Assembly: GCA_965218865.1 (NCBI GenBank)
Contig: CBDCME010000032.1
Coordinates: 1-64,000, forward strand
DNA length: 64,000 nt
From: CBDCME01 sp965218865
GTDB taxonomy: Bacteria; Pseudomonadota; Alphaproteobacteria; JAAXGF01
Direction of reading: 5' to 3'
Numbering within the stretch: position 1 is the stretch's first letter; the number at the start of each line of letters is the position of its first letter. A program made the position numbers and the translations under genes. The notes below the pieces were generated by a model. It had not been told where the DNA came from. It searched no databases and saw only the letters and a program-made list of their open reading frames with translations. Below, in pieces: positions 26,203-35,399 of the stretch.

Positions 26203-26409
26203 TTCCGAGGCAACGCACTGTAAAACCGCATAGAATTCGGTGGGTTGAGGTAGAACGTGAATTGGCTATTCGCGGGTTTTTTTCCTCCTCGATCAATCAG
26301 CCATGAATATTCTCCCATTAAAAACGAACCTCGTCTTCCATGGCCAGGCAAGGTTATTGATCCAGACGAAATAACACCGCCACCATCGGTAAGCCCTGTT
26401 GCGAAGTAA
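26199..26409 (+). pseudogene. Small third gene of the Ntn-hydrolase operon, frameshifted
   Basis: ATG at 26199 overlaps the previous stop (ATGA). The frame reads MIPRQRTVKPHRIRWVEVER and soon stops. A 1-base shift near 26285 restores YSPIKNEPRLPWPGKVIDPD and DEITPPPSVSPVAK, ending at the TAA 26407-26409. The intact version would be about 70 residues with a proline-rich tail. No family recognised. The tight overlaps suggest it worked with the Ntn-hydrolase-like protein. Confidence 0.4.
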
Positions 26410-26492
26410 GCGCGTGTAACGGAAGCATCTTTGTCTCACTCGGAACTGAATTTATGCTTGACAAGTAGTGTTTATGCCCTAATATCAAGGGC

Positions 26493-27023
26493 ATGAACAA
26501 GCTAACTTCTGCCAAGCGAGCCCAAATTCTCAACATGCTGGTCGAGGGCGTGTCAATGCGGGCGGCCAGCCGGATTACGGGAGTCTCGATCAACACCGTC
26601 ACAAAATTGATGGTCGAGGCTGGGGAGGCGTGCGCCGCCTATCATGACGAGACGGTGCGCGACGTGCCATCCAGCCACGTTCAGTGTGATGAAATCTGGG
26701 CATTCTGCTACGCCAGGGAAAAGAACGTCGCACGCGCCAAGGCCGCCCCTCGAGGTGCTGGCGACGTGTGGACGTGGACGTCCATCGACGGCGACAGCAA
26801 GATGATCATCGCCTATGAGGTTGGCGACCGGTCGGGTGCCACGGCAATCGAGTTCATGGACGATTTGCGCGACCGCCTAGCGAACCGCGTTCAACTGACC
26901 ACGGACGGCCACAAGGCGTATCTGGAAGCTGTCGAAGGCGCGTTCGGCGGCGACGTGGACTACGCCCAGCTTGTGAAGCTGTACGGTGAACCTACAGGCC
27001 ATAAAGGCCATGAGCGCAAGTAG
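26493..27023 (+). pseudogene. IS1-family transposase, N-terminal part
   Basis: MNKLTSAKRAQILNMLVEGV with the HTH SMRAASRITGVSINTVTKLM, then DDE-region segments VQCDEIWAFCYAREKNVARA, WTWTSIDGDSKMIIAYEVGD and LTTDGHKAYLEAVEGAFGGD. The frame is cut after GEPTGHKGHERK by the IS5-like copy B. The remainder is at 29761-30090. Confidence 0.85.
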
Positions 27024-27027
27024 TCTC

Positions 27028-28583
27028 CCGTGAAGAACGCGTAAGCGGCTGATGTTGGTAGCTCTTTCGGTTTGGCGAAGTAATCGGATTTGCAAGAAAA
27101 CGGGTTTTGGGCCTGAAAAGCTTGTGATTTGAAATAATTGATTTTGGGGATTCCCTTCCGTTGCGGAACGTGATTCTCTGCTCCCGTCGATTGGGATTGG
27201 AGAACTGTGATGAAGCCATCGCGCAAGGTGTCATCGGGAATAGAGGACCTGTTCCGCTCGCGGTTCGAAAACATCATCAACCTGCGCCACGAGTTGGTGG
27301 TGTTGGGGGGCCGGATCGCGTGGACTTTCTTCGACGAGACCTATGAAGCCTTGTATTCGGAGGAGGGTCGGCCGGGGGTCCCGACGCGGTTGATGGTTGG
27401 GCTGCACATCCTCAAGCATATGTTCGATCTCTCGGATGAGGAGGTCTGCGAGCGCTGGGTCTACGACCCATACTTCCAGTGCTTCTGCGGCGAAGAGTAC
27501 TTTCAGCATGAGCTGCCCATGGAGCGCTCGTCGATGACCCGGTGGCGGGACCGGATCGGGCCGGAAGGTTTGGAGAAGGTATTCCAGGAGAGCCTGGCCG
27601 TGGCCCACCGGGTGGGGGCGCTGCGGGAGAAGGACCTCGAGCGGGTGACGGTGGACACCACCGTACAAGAGAAGGCGATTGCCTTTCCGACCGCCGCCAA
27701 ACTGATGCAACGAGCCCGCGAGCGGCTGGTGCGACTGGCACGGGAGCACGGCATTGCCCTGCGTCAGTCCTATACCCGCCTGGGCAAGAGGGCGTTGATC
27801 ATGCAAGGCCGCTACCGCCATGCCAAACAGCACAAGCGGGCCAACAAGGCCCTGCGCAAGCTCAAGACCTATCTCGGGCGCACCGTCCGCGACATCCGCC
27901 GCAAGACGGCCCAGGAGGAGAGCCTACGGGATACCTTCCGCCGCCCCTTGTGGCTGGCCGAGCGGGTGTCGACCCAGAAGCGGCGCGACCCCTTGCCCAA
28001 GGTCTATTCGCTCCACGCGCCCGAGGTCGAATGCATCGGCAAAGGGAAGGCGCACAAGCCGTACGAGTTCGGCTGCAAGGTCTCCGTGGCGGCGACCAAT
28101 TCCCGCCCCCCCGGCGGCCAGTTCGTCGCCCACGTCAAGGCCTTCCACGGCAATCCCTATGATGGCCACACCTTGAGGCAGGTGATCGAAGAGATGGAAC
28201 GCTGGACGGGGATATCGGCCGAGCGCATCTATGTCGACAAGGGATACCAGGGCCACGATTACCCCAACAAACACCGCGTCTTTAGATCAGGCCAGAAACG
28301 CGGCATCACGCCGACGATCAAGAAGGAGCTCAGGCGGCGCTCCGCCGTCGAGGCCGTGATCGGACATCTCAAGAGCGATGGCAGGCTGGGGCGCAACTTC
28401 CTCAAAGGCCGCGACGGCGACAAGATCAACGCCATCCTCGCCGGCGCCGGCTACAACTACCGCCTTGTCCTCAAATGGCTGAGGCGTTTGTTTGTCCAAA
28501 TCCTGGCCGCGCTCCTCAGCGACATCTCGCACCCCACCGCAAACCCAATCGCCGCTTCAGCTTGAAATCAGGGTTCTTCACGG
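27028..28583 (+). mobile_element. IS5-like insertion sequence, copy B (1556 bp, intact)
   Basis: Bounded by CCGTGAAGAAC inverted repeats, and nested in the IS1-family transposase gene. It is almost identical to copy A at 17507-19064 but carries the shorter G/C run that keeps its transposase frame open. It is probably the active or most recently active copy. Confidence 0.9.
27210..28565 (+). CDS. IS5-like transposase (intact)
   Basis: 451 residues from the ATG at 27210 (an overlapping GTG is three bases upstream). N-terminal DUF772-type domain with GRIAWTFFDETYEALY and HILKHMFDLSDEEVCERW, then the DDE_Tnp_1 domain with first Asp in RVTVDTTVQEKAIAF, second in RIYVDKGYQGHDYPNKH and Glu in RSAVEAVIGHLKSDGRL. 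The long insertion rich in Arg/Lys between the first two acids is typical of the group. No frame interruptions. Confidence 0.92.
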   Translation: MKPSRKVSSGIEDLFRSRFENIINLRHELVVLGGRIAWTFFDETYEALYSEEGRPGVPTRLMVGLHILKHMFDLSDEEVCERWVYDPYFQCFCGEEYFQHELPMERSSMTRWRDRIGPEGLEKVFQESLAVAHRVGALREKDLERVTVDTTVQEKAIAFPTAAKLMQRARERLVRLAREHGIALRQSYTRLGKRALIMQGRYRHAKQHKRANKALRKLKTYLGRTVRDIRRKTAQEESLRDTFRRPLWLAERVSTQKRRDPLPKVYSLHAPEVECIGKGKAHKPYEFGCKVSVAATNSRPPGGQFVAHVKAFHGNPYDGHTLRQVIEEMERWTGISAERIYVDKGYQGHDYPNKHRVFRSGQKRGITPTIKKELRRRSAVEAVIGHLKSDGRLGRNFLKGRDGDKINAILAGAGYNYRLVLKWLRRLFVQILAALLSDISHPTANPIAASA

Positions 28584-28590
28584 ACGACTA

Positions 28591-29760
28591 ATACCAACCG
28601 CCCCAGAGTTTGACTCGCGCAAAGGTTTACACGCTAGGTTTTGTGTGATTCAAGGTTGTTGGCAACAAGGGAGTGTGTTCAATGCCAACGATTCCTTTGC
28701 GAAACGACTTTGATGCTGAAAGAGTCCGTGTTCTTGCGGCACGGAGCGATGATGGGAACCAGGCGCGACGGCTTTTGTCGATGGCGGCCATCTACGATGG
28801 GATGGATCGAGCGTGCGCGGCGGGTATTGGCGGCATGGATCGGCAGACGTTGCGGGACTGGGTTCACCGGTTCAACGCGGGAGGTCCGGCCGGTCTGATC
28901 GACCGCAAGCCGAACGGGGCGTTGCGTCGGTTGACGCCGTCGCAAATGGCGGCGCTTTCGCGGGCTATCGAGGCCGGTCCCGATCCCGAACGGGATGGGG
29001 TCGTGCGCTGGCGCTGCATCGATCTCAAGCAACTGATCCGAACGCGCTTCGGCGTGGACTATCACGAGCGGAGCGTCGGCAAGCTGCTGGCCGCGCTCGG
29101 GTTCTCGCATATTTCCGCGCGCCCGCGCCACGTCGGCCAGGATGCGCGGGCACAGGAGGAATTTAAAAAAAAATTTTCCCGAACACTTGGCAAAAATCGT
29201 AGCGGCACAGCCACCGGACACGCCCATCGAGGTTTGGTTTCAAGATGAAATGCGCGTCGGCCAGAAGAACAGCCTGGTGCGCCAGTGGGCCCCAAAGGGA
29301 TCGCGCCCGCGCCAGGTCAAGGACCTACGGACCTCTTCGGCGTATCTCTTCGGCGCCATCTGCCCCGAGCGCGGTGAGGGCGCGGCGCTGGTCATGCCGC
29401 GCGCCAATACTGAAGCCATGGACCTGCATCTCGAGGAAATCAGCCGGGCCGTTGCCCCAAACGCCCATGCCGTCGTGCTGCTCGACCAAGCCGCATGGCA
29501 CACCACTGCCAAACTCGGCATCCCGGAGAACATCTCCCTCGTGCCTTTGCCACCCAAGTCCCCGGAGCTCAATCCCGCCGAAAATGTCTGGCAATACCTC
29601 CGCCAGAACTGGCTCTCCAATCGTGTCTGCGACTCCTATGAAGCCATCGTCGAGGCCTCTTGCCAAGCCTGGAACAACCTGACCGACCAACCTTGGAAGA
29701 TCATGTCCATCGGCCTCAGAGCGTGGGCTCGCACAAGTCAATGTTAAGGGCGGTTGGTAT
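28591..29760 (+). mobile_element. IS630-like element type b, copy 1
   Basis: Begins ATACCAACCGCCC and ends GGGCGGTTGGTAT (13-base inverted repeat), 1170 bp. The same element occurs at 30100-31161 (truncated), 36668-37838, 42970-46229 (interrupted) and 55802-57800 (interrupted and deleted). It sits directly beside IS5 copy B inside the split IS1-family gene. Confidence 0.9.
28682..29747 (+). CDS. IS630-like type b transposase, two overlapping frames joined at an A-run
   Basis: ORF A (28682-29248) starts MPTIPLRNDFDAERVRVLAA behind an AGGGAG site and contains HTH segments (GGMDRQTLRDWVHRFNAGGP, DYHERSVGKLLAALGFSHIS). ORF B, entered in the -1 frame near the A9 run at 29167, carries the DDE domain: EVWFQDEMRVGQKNSLVRQW, AVVLLDQAAWHTTAKLG and PELNPAENVWQYLRQNWLSN. 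The two frames overlap at the homopolymer in all complete copies, so the full transposase is probably made by ribosomal or transcriptional slippage, as known for several IS families. Confidence 0.85.
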
Positions 29761-30090
29761 AAGAAGCGCCGCGTCGAAGGCGACCCTGACCCCAAGTCAG
29801 TCAGCACGTCCTACGTCAAGCGCCACAATCTTACCATGCGGATGGGTATGCGCCGCTTTACTCGGCTCACCAATGCGTTCTCCAAGAAGATCGAGAACCA
29901 CCTTCACATGCTGTCGCTTTACTTCGTGCACTACAACTTCTGCCGGATGCACAAGAGCTTGCGCATGTCGCCAGCCATGGCCGCTGGCGTGTCCGATACG
30001 CTTCGTGACATGGAATGGATCGTCAGCCTGATCGACGCGCGGGCCGTAAAGCCGAACCGGCCTGCGAGTTACAAGAAGATTTCAAACTGA
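29761..30090 (+). pseudogene. IS1-family transposase, C-terminal part
   Basis: Resumes the frame lost at 27023: KKRRVEGDPDPKSVSTSYVK, NLTMRMGMRRFTRLTNAFSK, LYFVHYNFCRMHKSLRMSPA, ending SYKKISN. With the N-terminal part it would make a normal-length protein of this group. It is separated by about 2.7 kb of two other insertion sequences. Confidence 0.85.
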
Positions 30091-30099
30091 GACACTACC

Positions 30100-31070
30100 C
30101 GACGATGGCTTCATAGGAGTCGAAGACACGATTGGAGAGCCAGTTCTGGCGGAGGTATTGCCAGACATTTTCGGCGGGATTGAGCTCCGGGGACTTGGGT
30201 GGCAAAGGCACGAGGGAGATGTTCTCCGGGATGCCGAGTTTGGCAGTGGTGTGCCATGCGGCTTGGTCGAGCAGCACGACGGCATGGGCGTTTGGGGCAA
30301 CGGCCCGGCTGATTTCCTCGAGATGCAGGTCCATGGCTTCAGTATTGGCGCGCGGCATGACCAGCGCCGCGCCCTCACCGCGCTCGGGGCAGATGGCGCC
30401 GAAGAGATACGCCGAAGAGGTCCGTAGGTCCTTGACCTGGCGCGGGCGCGATCCCTTTGGGGCCCACTGGCGCACCAGGCTGTTCTTCTGGCCGACGCGC
30501 ATTTCATCTTGAAACCAAACCTCGATGGGCGTGTCCGGTGGCTGTGCCGCTACGATTTTCGCCAAGTGTTCGGGAAAACTTTTTTTTAAATTCCTCCTGT
30601 GCCCGCGCATCCTGGCCGACGTGGCGCGGGCGCGCGGAAATATGCGAGAACCCGAGCGCGGCCAGCAGCTTGCCGACGCTCCGCTCGTGATAGTCCACGC
30701 CGAAGCGCGTTCGGATCAGTTGCTTGAGATCGATGCAGCGCCAGCGCACGACCCCATCCCGTTCGGGATCGGGACCGGCCTCGATAGCCCGCGAAAGCGC
30801 CGCCATTTGCGACGGCGTCAACCGACGCAACGCCCCGTTCGGCTTGCGGTCGATCAGACCGGCCGGACCTCCCGCGTTGAACCGGTGAACCCAGTCCCGC
30901 AACGTCTGCCGATCCATGCCGCCAATACCCGCCGCGCACGCTCGATCCATCCCATCGTAGATGGCCGCCATCGACAAAAGCCGTCGCGCCTGGTTCCCAT
31001 CATCGCTCCGTGCCGCAAGAACACGGACTCTTTCAGCATCAAAGTCGTTTCGCAAAGGAATCGTTGGCAT
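30100..31070 (-). pseudogene. IS630-like type b transposase, truncated
   Basis: Same ORF A/ORF B arrangement as copy 1 (ORF A 31070-30504, ORF B from about 30610), with an A8 run at the frame junction (T8 near 30580 on the plus strand). ORF B ends after FDSYEAIVG, lacking about 30 C-terminal residues. Unlikely to be active. Confidence 0.85.
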
Positions 31071-31161
31071 TGAACACACTCCCTTGTTGCCAACAACCTT
31101 GAATCACACAAAACCTAGCGTGTAAACCTTTGCGCGAGTCAAACTCTAGGGCGGTTGGTAT
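30100..31161 (-). mobile_element. IS630-like type b, copy 2, 3'-truncated
   Basis: Minus-strand copy whose 5' end (ATACCAACCGCCC on the reverse strand at 31161) is intact while the 3' end is cut by the IS1-type terminus at 30098. About 110 bases, including the right inverted repeat, are missing. Together with copy 1 it forms an inverted pair about 340 bp apart. Confidence 0.88.
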
Positions 31162-31555
31162 AACTCGAGAAATACGAGGACGAGTGGTCCCGTGAAGAAT
31201 TCACGCACCGATTCGAACTGTGTCAATCGTGCGACTTGCGAACCGATGCTCGCGCCTTCGGTAAATTTTGGGGCCAAGTAAAGGATTTGCTGAAATACGG
31301 CGACGCCGACGATCATGTCGATACGAGCGCCGATGTAGGCAAGAACCCGCGCCCGAATCGCTCTCAAGCCGGCGTCGCAGGCGAGGGCGATCGCGACACC
31401 GACGGCGATATAGAACAATGTCGAAACCGATCCCGTTGCCACGACCCGGTCATAAACGGCCATGATGAATAGGGGAGTCGCCACGGCCAGAAGGTTGAGT
31501 ACGAAGGTTACCGCCAAGGCCTGGTAGGCTAGGGGCCAAAACCGGTCGGCGATGG
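31162..31555 (-). pseudogene. Type I secretion ABC transporter, membrane-domain fragment
   Basis: About 130 residues: IADRFWPLAYQALAVTFVLN, LLAVATPLFIMAVYDRVVAT, a second helix pair, then LAPKFTEGASIGSQVARLTQ and FESVREFFTGPLVLVFLE. This matches the start of the six-helix domain of PrtD/HlyB-type exporters of RTX or other large proteins. It is truncated on its N-terminal side by IS256 copy 1 and on the other by IS630-like copy 2. No ATPase domain or membrane fusion protein remains. Confidence 0.75.
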
Positions 31556-33017
31556 GGCGATGTCCCATGCTCTGTTGAAAAAGGCGAGGCAGGCATGGTT
31601 GGGCTTCGAGGCTAGGCGGCCTCTTTGATGGTTTCAATGGCGCTTTTCGCTTTTGCCTTTTTCACGTGATCCTCGAGGGCAGCTCTGAGGATGGGGAGTT
31701 GCCGGTAGGCCTTGAGGCGACGGAGGTCTTTTGGGCTTCCAGGAGGCCGGCGGCGGTCCATCGCAAGGCCATCTCGGCGTTGCGCCAGCGCTTGACATTG
31801 TGCTGCACCATCCTGACCGTTCCCAAGGCATTCTCGATGGCGTTGGTGCAGGCCAAGGAGCGCCTGAGCTTGGGCGGCAGGCCCAAGCGGATCACGGTGA
31901 GGATCTCATCCAGGCCCTCCAGGATGGAAGCCGAAACGCCGGGGGCCTCGGTCTCCAGGCGGCGCGCCAGGTTCTTCATGAGGCGTTCGGCTTTCTCGGC
32001 ATCGTCTTGGTCCCAGGCTTGCCTGAGCGCCTTCTTGACGCCGGCATGAAGGCTTTCGTCGAGGCGCTCGATGATGTTGCGGCCCTTGTGGACCTGGCAG
32101 CGCTGGAGGGCGGCCACCGGCCCGAAGGTCCGCTTGATCGCCTTGGAGAGCGCCTTGGCGCCGTCGACGATGAAGAGCCGGGGCACTTCCGGGTCGAGGC
32201 CGCGGGCGGTCAGGTTGTCGAGCAGCGCCTGCACCGTGGCGGCATTCTCCGTGGCACCTTCGGCCAGGCCTAGAACATGCTTCTCGCCCGCGCCGTCGAT
32301 GCCAATAGCTGCCAGCAACACGTGATCGCCGACGTGCAGCCCGTCGATCTGGATGACCAGGAGATCGAGATCCGAAAGGTCGCTGGCCAGGAAGGCCTTC
32401 AGCTTCTTGCGCGGCATGGCCACGAAGCGCCGCGAGACCGCGGACTTCGAGGTCGCATCGCCCGCGCGTGCCGGCAAGTCGCCGCTGGCCTCGCCGGGCA
32501 GGCGCACGGCGCGCGCGTACTTGCGGGTCGAAACCGTAAGCAGCATGATGTTCATCGCCCAGGACTGCAAAAGCGCCGGGTCCGAGAGCAACTCCCAGCT
32601 CGGCAAGCTCATCTCCTTGCCCGCAAGATCGCGCACCCGCGGGCGCGTCAGCTTCACCTTGCCCCCGTGATAGGCAATCTCGCTCTGGGTTGTCCCCCAG
32701 CGATGGCCCTGCCGCTCGGACGTGCGGGCGTGGCGCGCTCCGCAGAGCACCTCGCTATCCTCGTCCAGCATCTCGCCCAGGGTCTCCACCCCGGCCAACA
32801 GGCAAAAGCGATCCACGCTCATGCGCAGATCATCAAAAGCCTCCGGCAAGGCCGGCGGCAACAGCGGAAGCGGGATCTCCAACAGTTTCGAAAGGCGGCT
32901 GTTCCGTGTAGTCTTGGTCATGGCGTCGTTCTCCTTGATGGATTCAACACCCAGAGCCTAACGGTTCCAGGCGAATGACGCCTACCTCACTTTTTCAACA
33001 TCAGCCGGGACATTGCC
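31556..33017 (-). mobile_element. IS256-family insertion sequence, copy 1 (1462 bp)
   Basis: Ends are inverted repeats: GGCGATGTCCC plus CTGTTGAAAAAGG at the left and, on the reverse strand, GGCAATGTCCC plus CTGATGTTGAAAAAG at the right. Exactly the same length as copy 2 at 55887-57348. No clean target duplication is visible, and the two flanks are unrelated genes, so a deletion or recombination has followed insertion. Confidence 0.88.
31612..32921 (-). CDS. IS256-family (Mutator-type) transposase with late frame change
   Basis: The main frame (32921 to 31662, 419 residues) contains the family hallmarks LDLLVIQIDGLHVGDHVLLA (first Asp), PRLFIVDGAKALSKAIKRTF (second Asp), the CQVHKGRNII motif and SLACTNAIENALGTVR (Glu). 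After LLEAQK the main frame runs on as an unrelated short tail, while the -1 frame continues KDLRRLKAYRQLPILRAALE and ends at the TAG at 31612, giving a typical family C-terminus. Both copies in the window share this switch at a CAAAAG stretch, so it may be a programmed slip or an inherited mutation. Confidence 0.85.
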
Positions 33018-33110
33018 CACTCCAGACTTCCGCTTCTTTGTTTCACCGCCGAAGCTGGGGAAAGCTACAAGAGCGGCGACGAACAACCATAACAGCTTGT
33101 GCACCGCCAA
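33018..33110 (-). pseudogene. Truncated fourth copy of the tandem secreted family
   Basis: The reverse strand encodes the signal-peptide region VHKLLWLFVAALVAFPSFGG and the start of the mature part, nearly the same as the three copies to its right. It then ends at the IS256 border (33017). It shows the array once had at least four members. Confidence 0.7.
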
Positions 33111-33119
33111 CCCCGCCCG

Positions 33120-33677
33120 TCACTCACACCTGTCATCCTCTGGGCAACTCATCAGTAGGAAATATAGAAGAGGGTATACGCTCGGCTCTATTCTCCACTC
33201 TGATTCAATACCCGACCACTCAGCTTGACGGTTTTTCTCCAGCCAACCTTCTCCTACTTTACCTTGCTGGCTCTTCGGGTCCCGTAAGGTATATTTGACA
33301 CGGAGCCTACCAGCCATCAGGACAAGCATGTCTCTCAGCTTGACCACCGAATAAGCTCCCGGGAATTTAAAGTCGAGGTAAGTGCGTATGTCACCCAAGC
33401 TTTTCCAATTCCCATCCTTCAACGCGCAAAGAATAAGGAACCGATCTTTTCCAACTTCCCCGCGTATTATGCGTTCCCACCAAATCTTATTCTCCTCCGT
33501 ATTCGGCAATCTAAATATTTTGCCCAAATCACCGAAGATGTTGACTTCGTCGAACGGACGCTCTCCGGGGACGTTGATATGCCCACCATCACCCTCGGAC
33601 TTCGGCTTCTTTGCTTCACCGCCGAAGCTGGGGAGAGCTAAAAGAGTGGCAACGAACAACCATAGCAGCTTGTGCAC
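33120..33677 (-). CDS. Secreted protein of unknown family, tandem copy 1
   Basis: About 185 residues from the GTG at 33677 (GGGGG site six bases upstream; a TTG two codons earlier is the alternative). Signal peptide LLWLFVATLLALPSFGG. The mature part begins with a charged, Lys/Glu/Gly-rich linker, then VNIFGDLGKIFRLPNTEENK, WWERIIRGEVGKDRFLILCA, LKDGNWKSLGDIRTYLDFKF, and ends PSVYPLLYFLLMSCPEDDRC-E with two cysteines. The central region, about 60 residues with a WWE...LxALKDG pattern, might be a winged-helix-like fold, but I do not recognise a family. Adjacent paralogues follow at 33690 and 34385. Confidence 0.65.
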   Translation of the reverse strand: MHKLLWLFVATLLALPSFGGEAKKPKSEGDGGHINVPGERPFDEVNIFGDLGKIFRLPNTEENKIWWERIIRGEVGKDRFLILCALKDGNWKSLGDIRTYLDFKFPGAYSVVKLRDMLVLMAGRLRVKYTLRDPKSQQGKVGEGWLEKNRQAEWSGIESEWRIEPSVYPLLYFLLMSCPEDDRCE

Positions 33678-33689
33678 GGCCAACCCCCT

Positions 33690-34241
33690 TCACTCACACC
33701 TGTCATCCTCAGGGCAACCCATCAGCAAGAAATAAAGAAGAGGATATACGCTCGGCTCTATTCTCCACTCTGAGTCAATACCCGCCAGTCCGGCGCGAGG
33801 GTTTTTCTCCAGCCAACCTTCTCCGACTTTCAGCTTCTTGGAAGTGAGGTAGGCTGACCAGACATTCTGCCTGCCAGCCATGAGGATAAGCATCTTTCTC
33901 AGGATTTTCGGCGAATAGGTTCCTTGGATTTTAAATTCGATGTAAGTGCGTATGTCAGCCAAGCTTTTCCAATTCCCATCTTTCAGCGCGCAAAGAACAA
34001 GGAAGCGTTCCCTTCCAACCTCGCCGCGTACCATCCGTTCCCACCAAATCTTATTCTCCTCCGTATTCGGCAAATTAAATTTTTTACCGAAATCACCGAA
34101 AATGTTGACCGCGTCAAACGGACGCTCCGCGCCGATGTTAACTTTTCCGTCGTCGCTCTCAGACTTCCGCTCCTTTGCTTCACCGTCGAAGCCGGGGAGA
34201 GCTACAAGAGTGCCGACGAACAACCATAGCAGCTTGAGCAC
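33690..34241 (-). CDS. Secreted protein of unknown family, tandem copy 2
   Basis: About 183 residues from the GTG at 34241, six bases after a GGGAG site (a longer frame to 34388 exists). Same layout as copy 1: signal peptide LLWLFVGTLVALPGFDG, charged linker, VNIFGDFGKKFNLPNTEENK, WWERMVRGEVGRERFLVLCA, and the C-terminus YFLLMGCPEDDRCE. Copies 1 and 2 differ at many scattered positions, so the duplication is not recent. Six bases separate its stop from the start region of copy 1. Confidence 0.65.
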   Translation of the reverse strand: MLKLLWLFVGTLVALPGFDGEAKERKSESDDGKVNIGAERPFDAVNIFGDFGKKFNLPNTEENKIWWERMVRGEVGRERFLVLCALKDGNWKSLADIRTYIEFKIQGTYSPKILRKMLILMAGRQNVWSAYLTSKKLKVGEGWLEKNPRAGLAGIDSEWRIEPSVYPLLYFLLMGCPEDDRCE

Positions 34242-34384
34242 TGCCAACTCCCGTCTCCCCCACAACCCAAGAGTAGACCTTCGAGATGGGGCGGCGACGG
34301 AGCTTTGTTGAGATCGATATAGCCTGGCTAGGTTGATCGCCCGCTCGACTAGACACGAGATGGCCCACACGCGGCCTCCGCCCA

Positions 34385-34929
34385 TCATTTACACGTGTCA
34401 TCATCAGGGCAACTCATCAGCAAGAAATAAAGAAGAGGATATACGCTCGGCTCTATTCTCCACCCTGTGTCAATCCCCCCGTAACTGGCTTCAAAGTTCT
34501 TCTCCATCCAACCTTCCCCTACTTCGCCTCGCTGGCTCCTCGGGTACTTCCGCCCCGGCCTACCAGCCATGAGGACAAGCATATTTCTCAGCTTTCTCCA
34601 CGGATACGTTCTTTGGAATTTAAATTCGATGTAATTGCGTATGTCACCCAAGCTTTTCCAATTCCCATCTTTCAGCGCGCAAAGAATAAGGAAGCGATCT
34701 TTTCCGACCTCCCCGCGTACCATGCGTCCCACCAAATCTTGTTCTCGTCCGTATTCGGCAATCTAAATATTTTGCCCAAGTCACCGAAGATGTTGACTTC
34801 GTCAAACGGACGCTCTCCGGGGACGTTGATATTCCCACCGTCACCATCGGACTTCGGCTTCTTTGCTTCACCTTCGGCGGCGGGGAGAGCGAGAAGTATG
34901 GCGATTAATAACCATAGCAGCTTGTGCAC
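34385..34929 (-). pseudogene. Secreted protein of unknown family, tandem copy 3, frameshifted
   Basis: Starts like the others (GTG 34929, LLWLLIAILLALPAAEG), then VNIFGDLGKIFRLPNTDENK, and breaks near 34727, where one T found in the other copies is missing. The downstream frame MVRGEVGKDRFLILCALKDG continues to the family C-terminus FLLMSCPDDDTCK. A single 1-base deletion therefore separates it from an intact gene. Confidence 0.65.
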
Positions 34930-35399
34930 TGCCAACTCCCCTCTCCACCGCTATTTATAAGCGGATAACCAACATTCCCCGGATGACTCCATCTGATCCT
35001 CGATAAATCGCCACACACGTGAGGGTCAGACGCGAATCAGGTCCTCATTGGTCACATGGGTCGAGTTCTCCTATCGTCAATGAACGAACTGACCCTCGTG
35101 AGCGCGGTCGAGGGGGTCATTTCCGTGGCGAGGGTGTTACGGTTCACACGGAGCCTAGGCCGCTTCAGGTCATAACTCCCGGTGTTGACCCTGATCATTC
35201 AGGGTCCGCTTGCTTGGAAACAGCGGTCGAAGTCGGCTAGAACTTTCGTTGTGTGCCGCTATGCGCAACGTGTTGTAGCTGCGATCCGGAAGGCAAGGCA
35301 TAGCCGAAGTTCGTGAAACAGATCGATTGTCAGAGGGGGGCCGATCCTACGTTGGGCAGAACTCCGACTTGGTTATATCCCTGCCCCTTCGATGTCTCC
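34930..35399. other. Region with no recognised gene
   Basis: 470 bases, including the expected promoter of the tandem secreted-protein array just upstream of 34930. Short frames here have no recognisable domain. The right part precedes a glycohydrolase remnant. Confidence 0.35.

Larger units (their letters stand above)
26465..30098 (+). mobile_element. IS1-family element interrupted by an IS5-like and an IS630-like element
   Basis: The two halves of one IS1-type transposase flank two complete insertion sequences (27028-28583 and 28591-29760). The right terminus is GTAGTGTCTCAGTTTGAAAT on the reverse strand at about 30098; a weaker matching start, GTAGTGTTTATGCCC, is at 26465. The right end abuts the truncated IS630-like copy at 30100, so the IS1 element probably inserted into, or recombined with, that copy. 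Confidence 0.75.

Noticed and set aside
24937..30098. A single IS1-type transposon with the Ntn operon as passenger
   Set aside because: The termini match well, but no target duplication is visible and an alternative left end lies at 26465 next to the transposase. Kept only as a hypothesis in the findings.
35019..35240. 73-codon frame upstream of the glycohydrolase scrap
   Set aside because: No domain, atypical composition and no ribosome binding site; considered non-coding.
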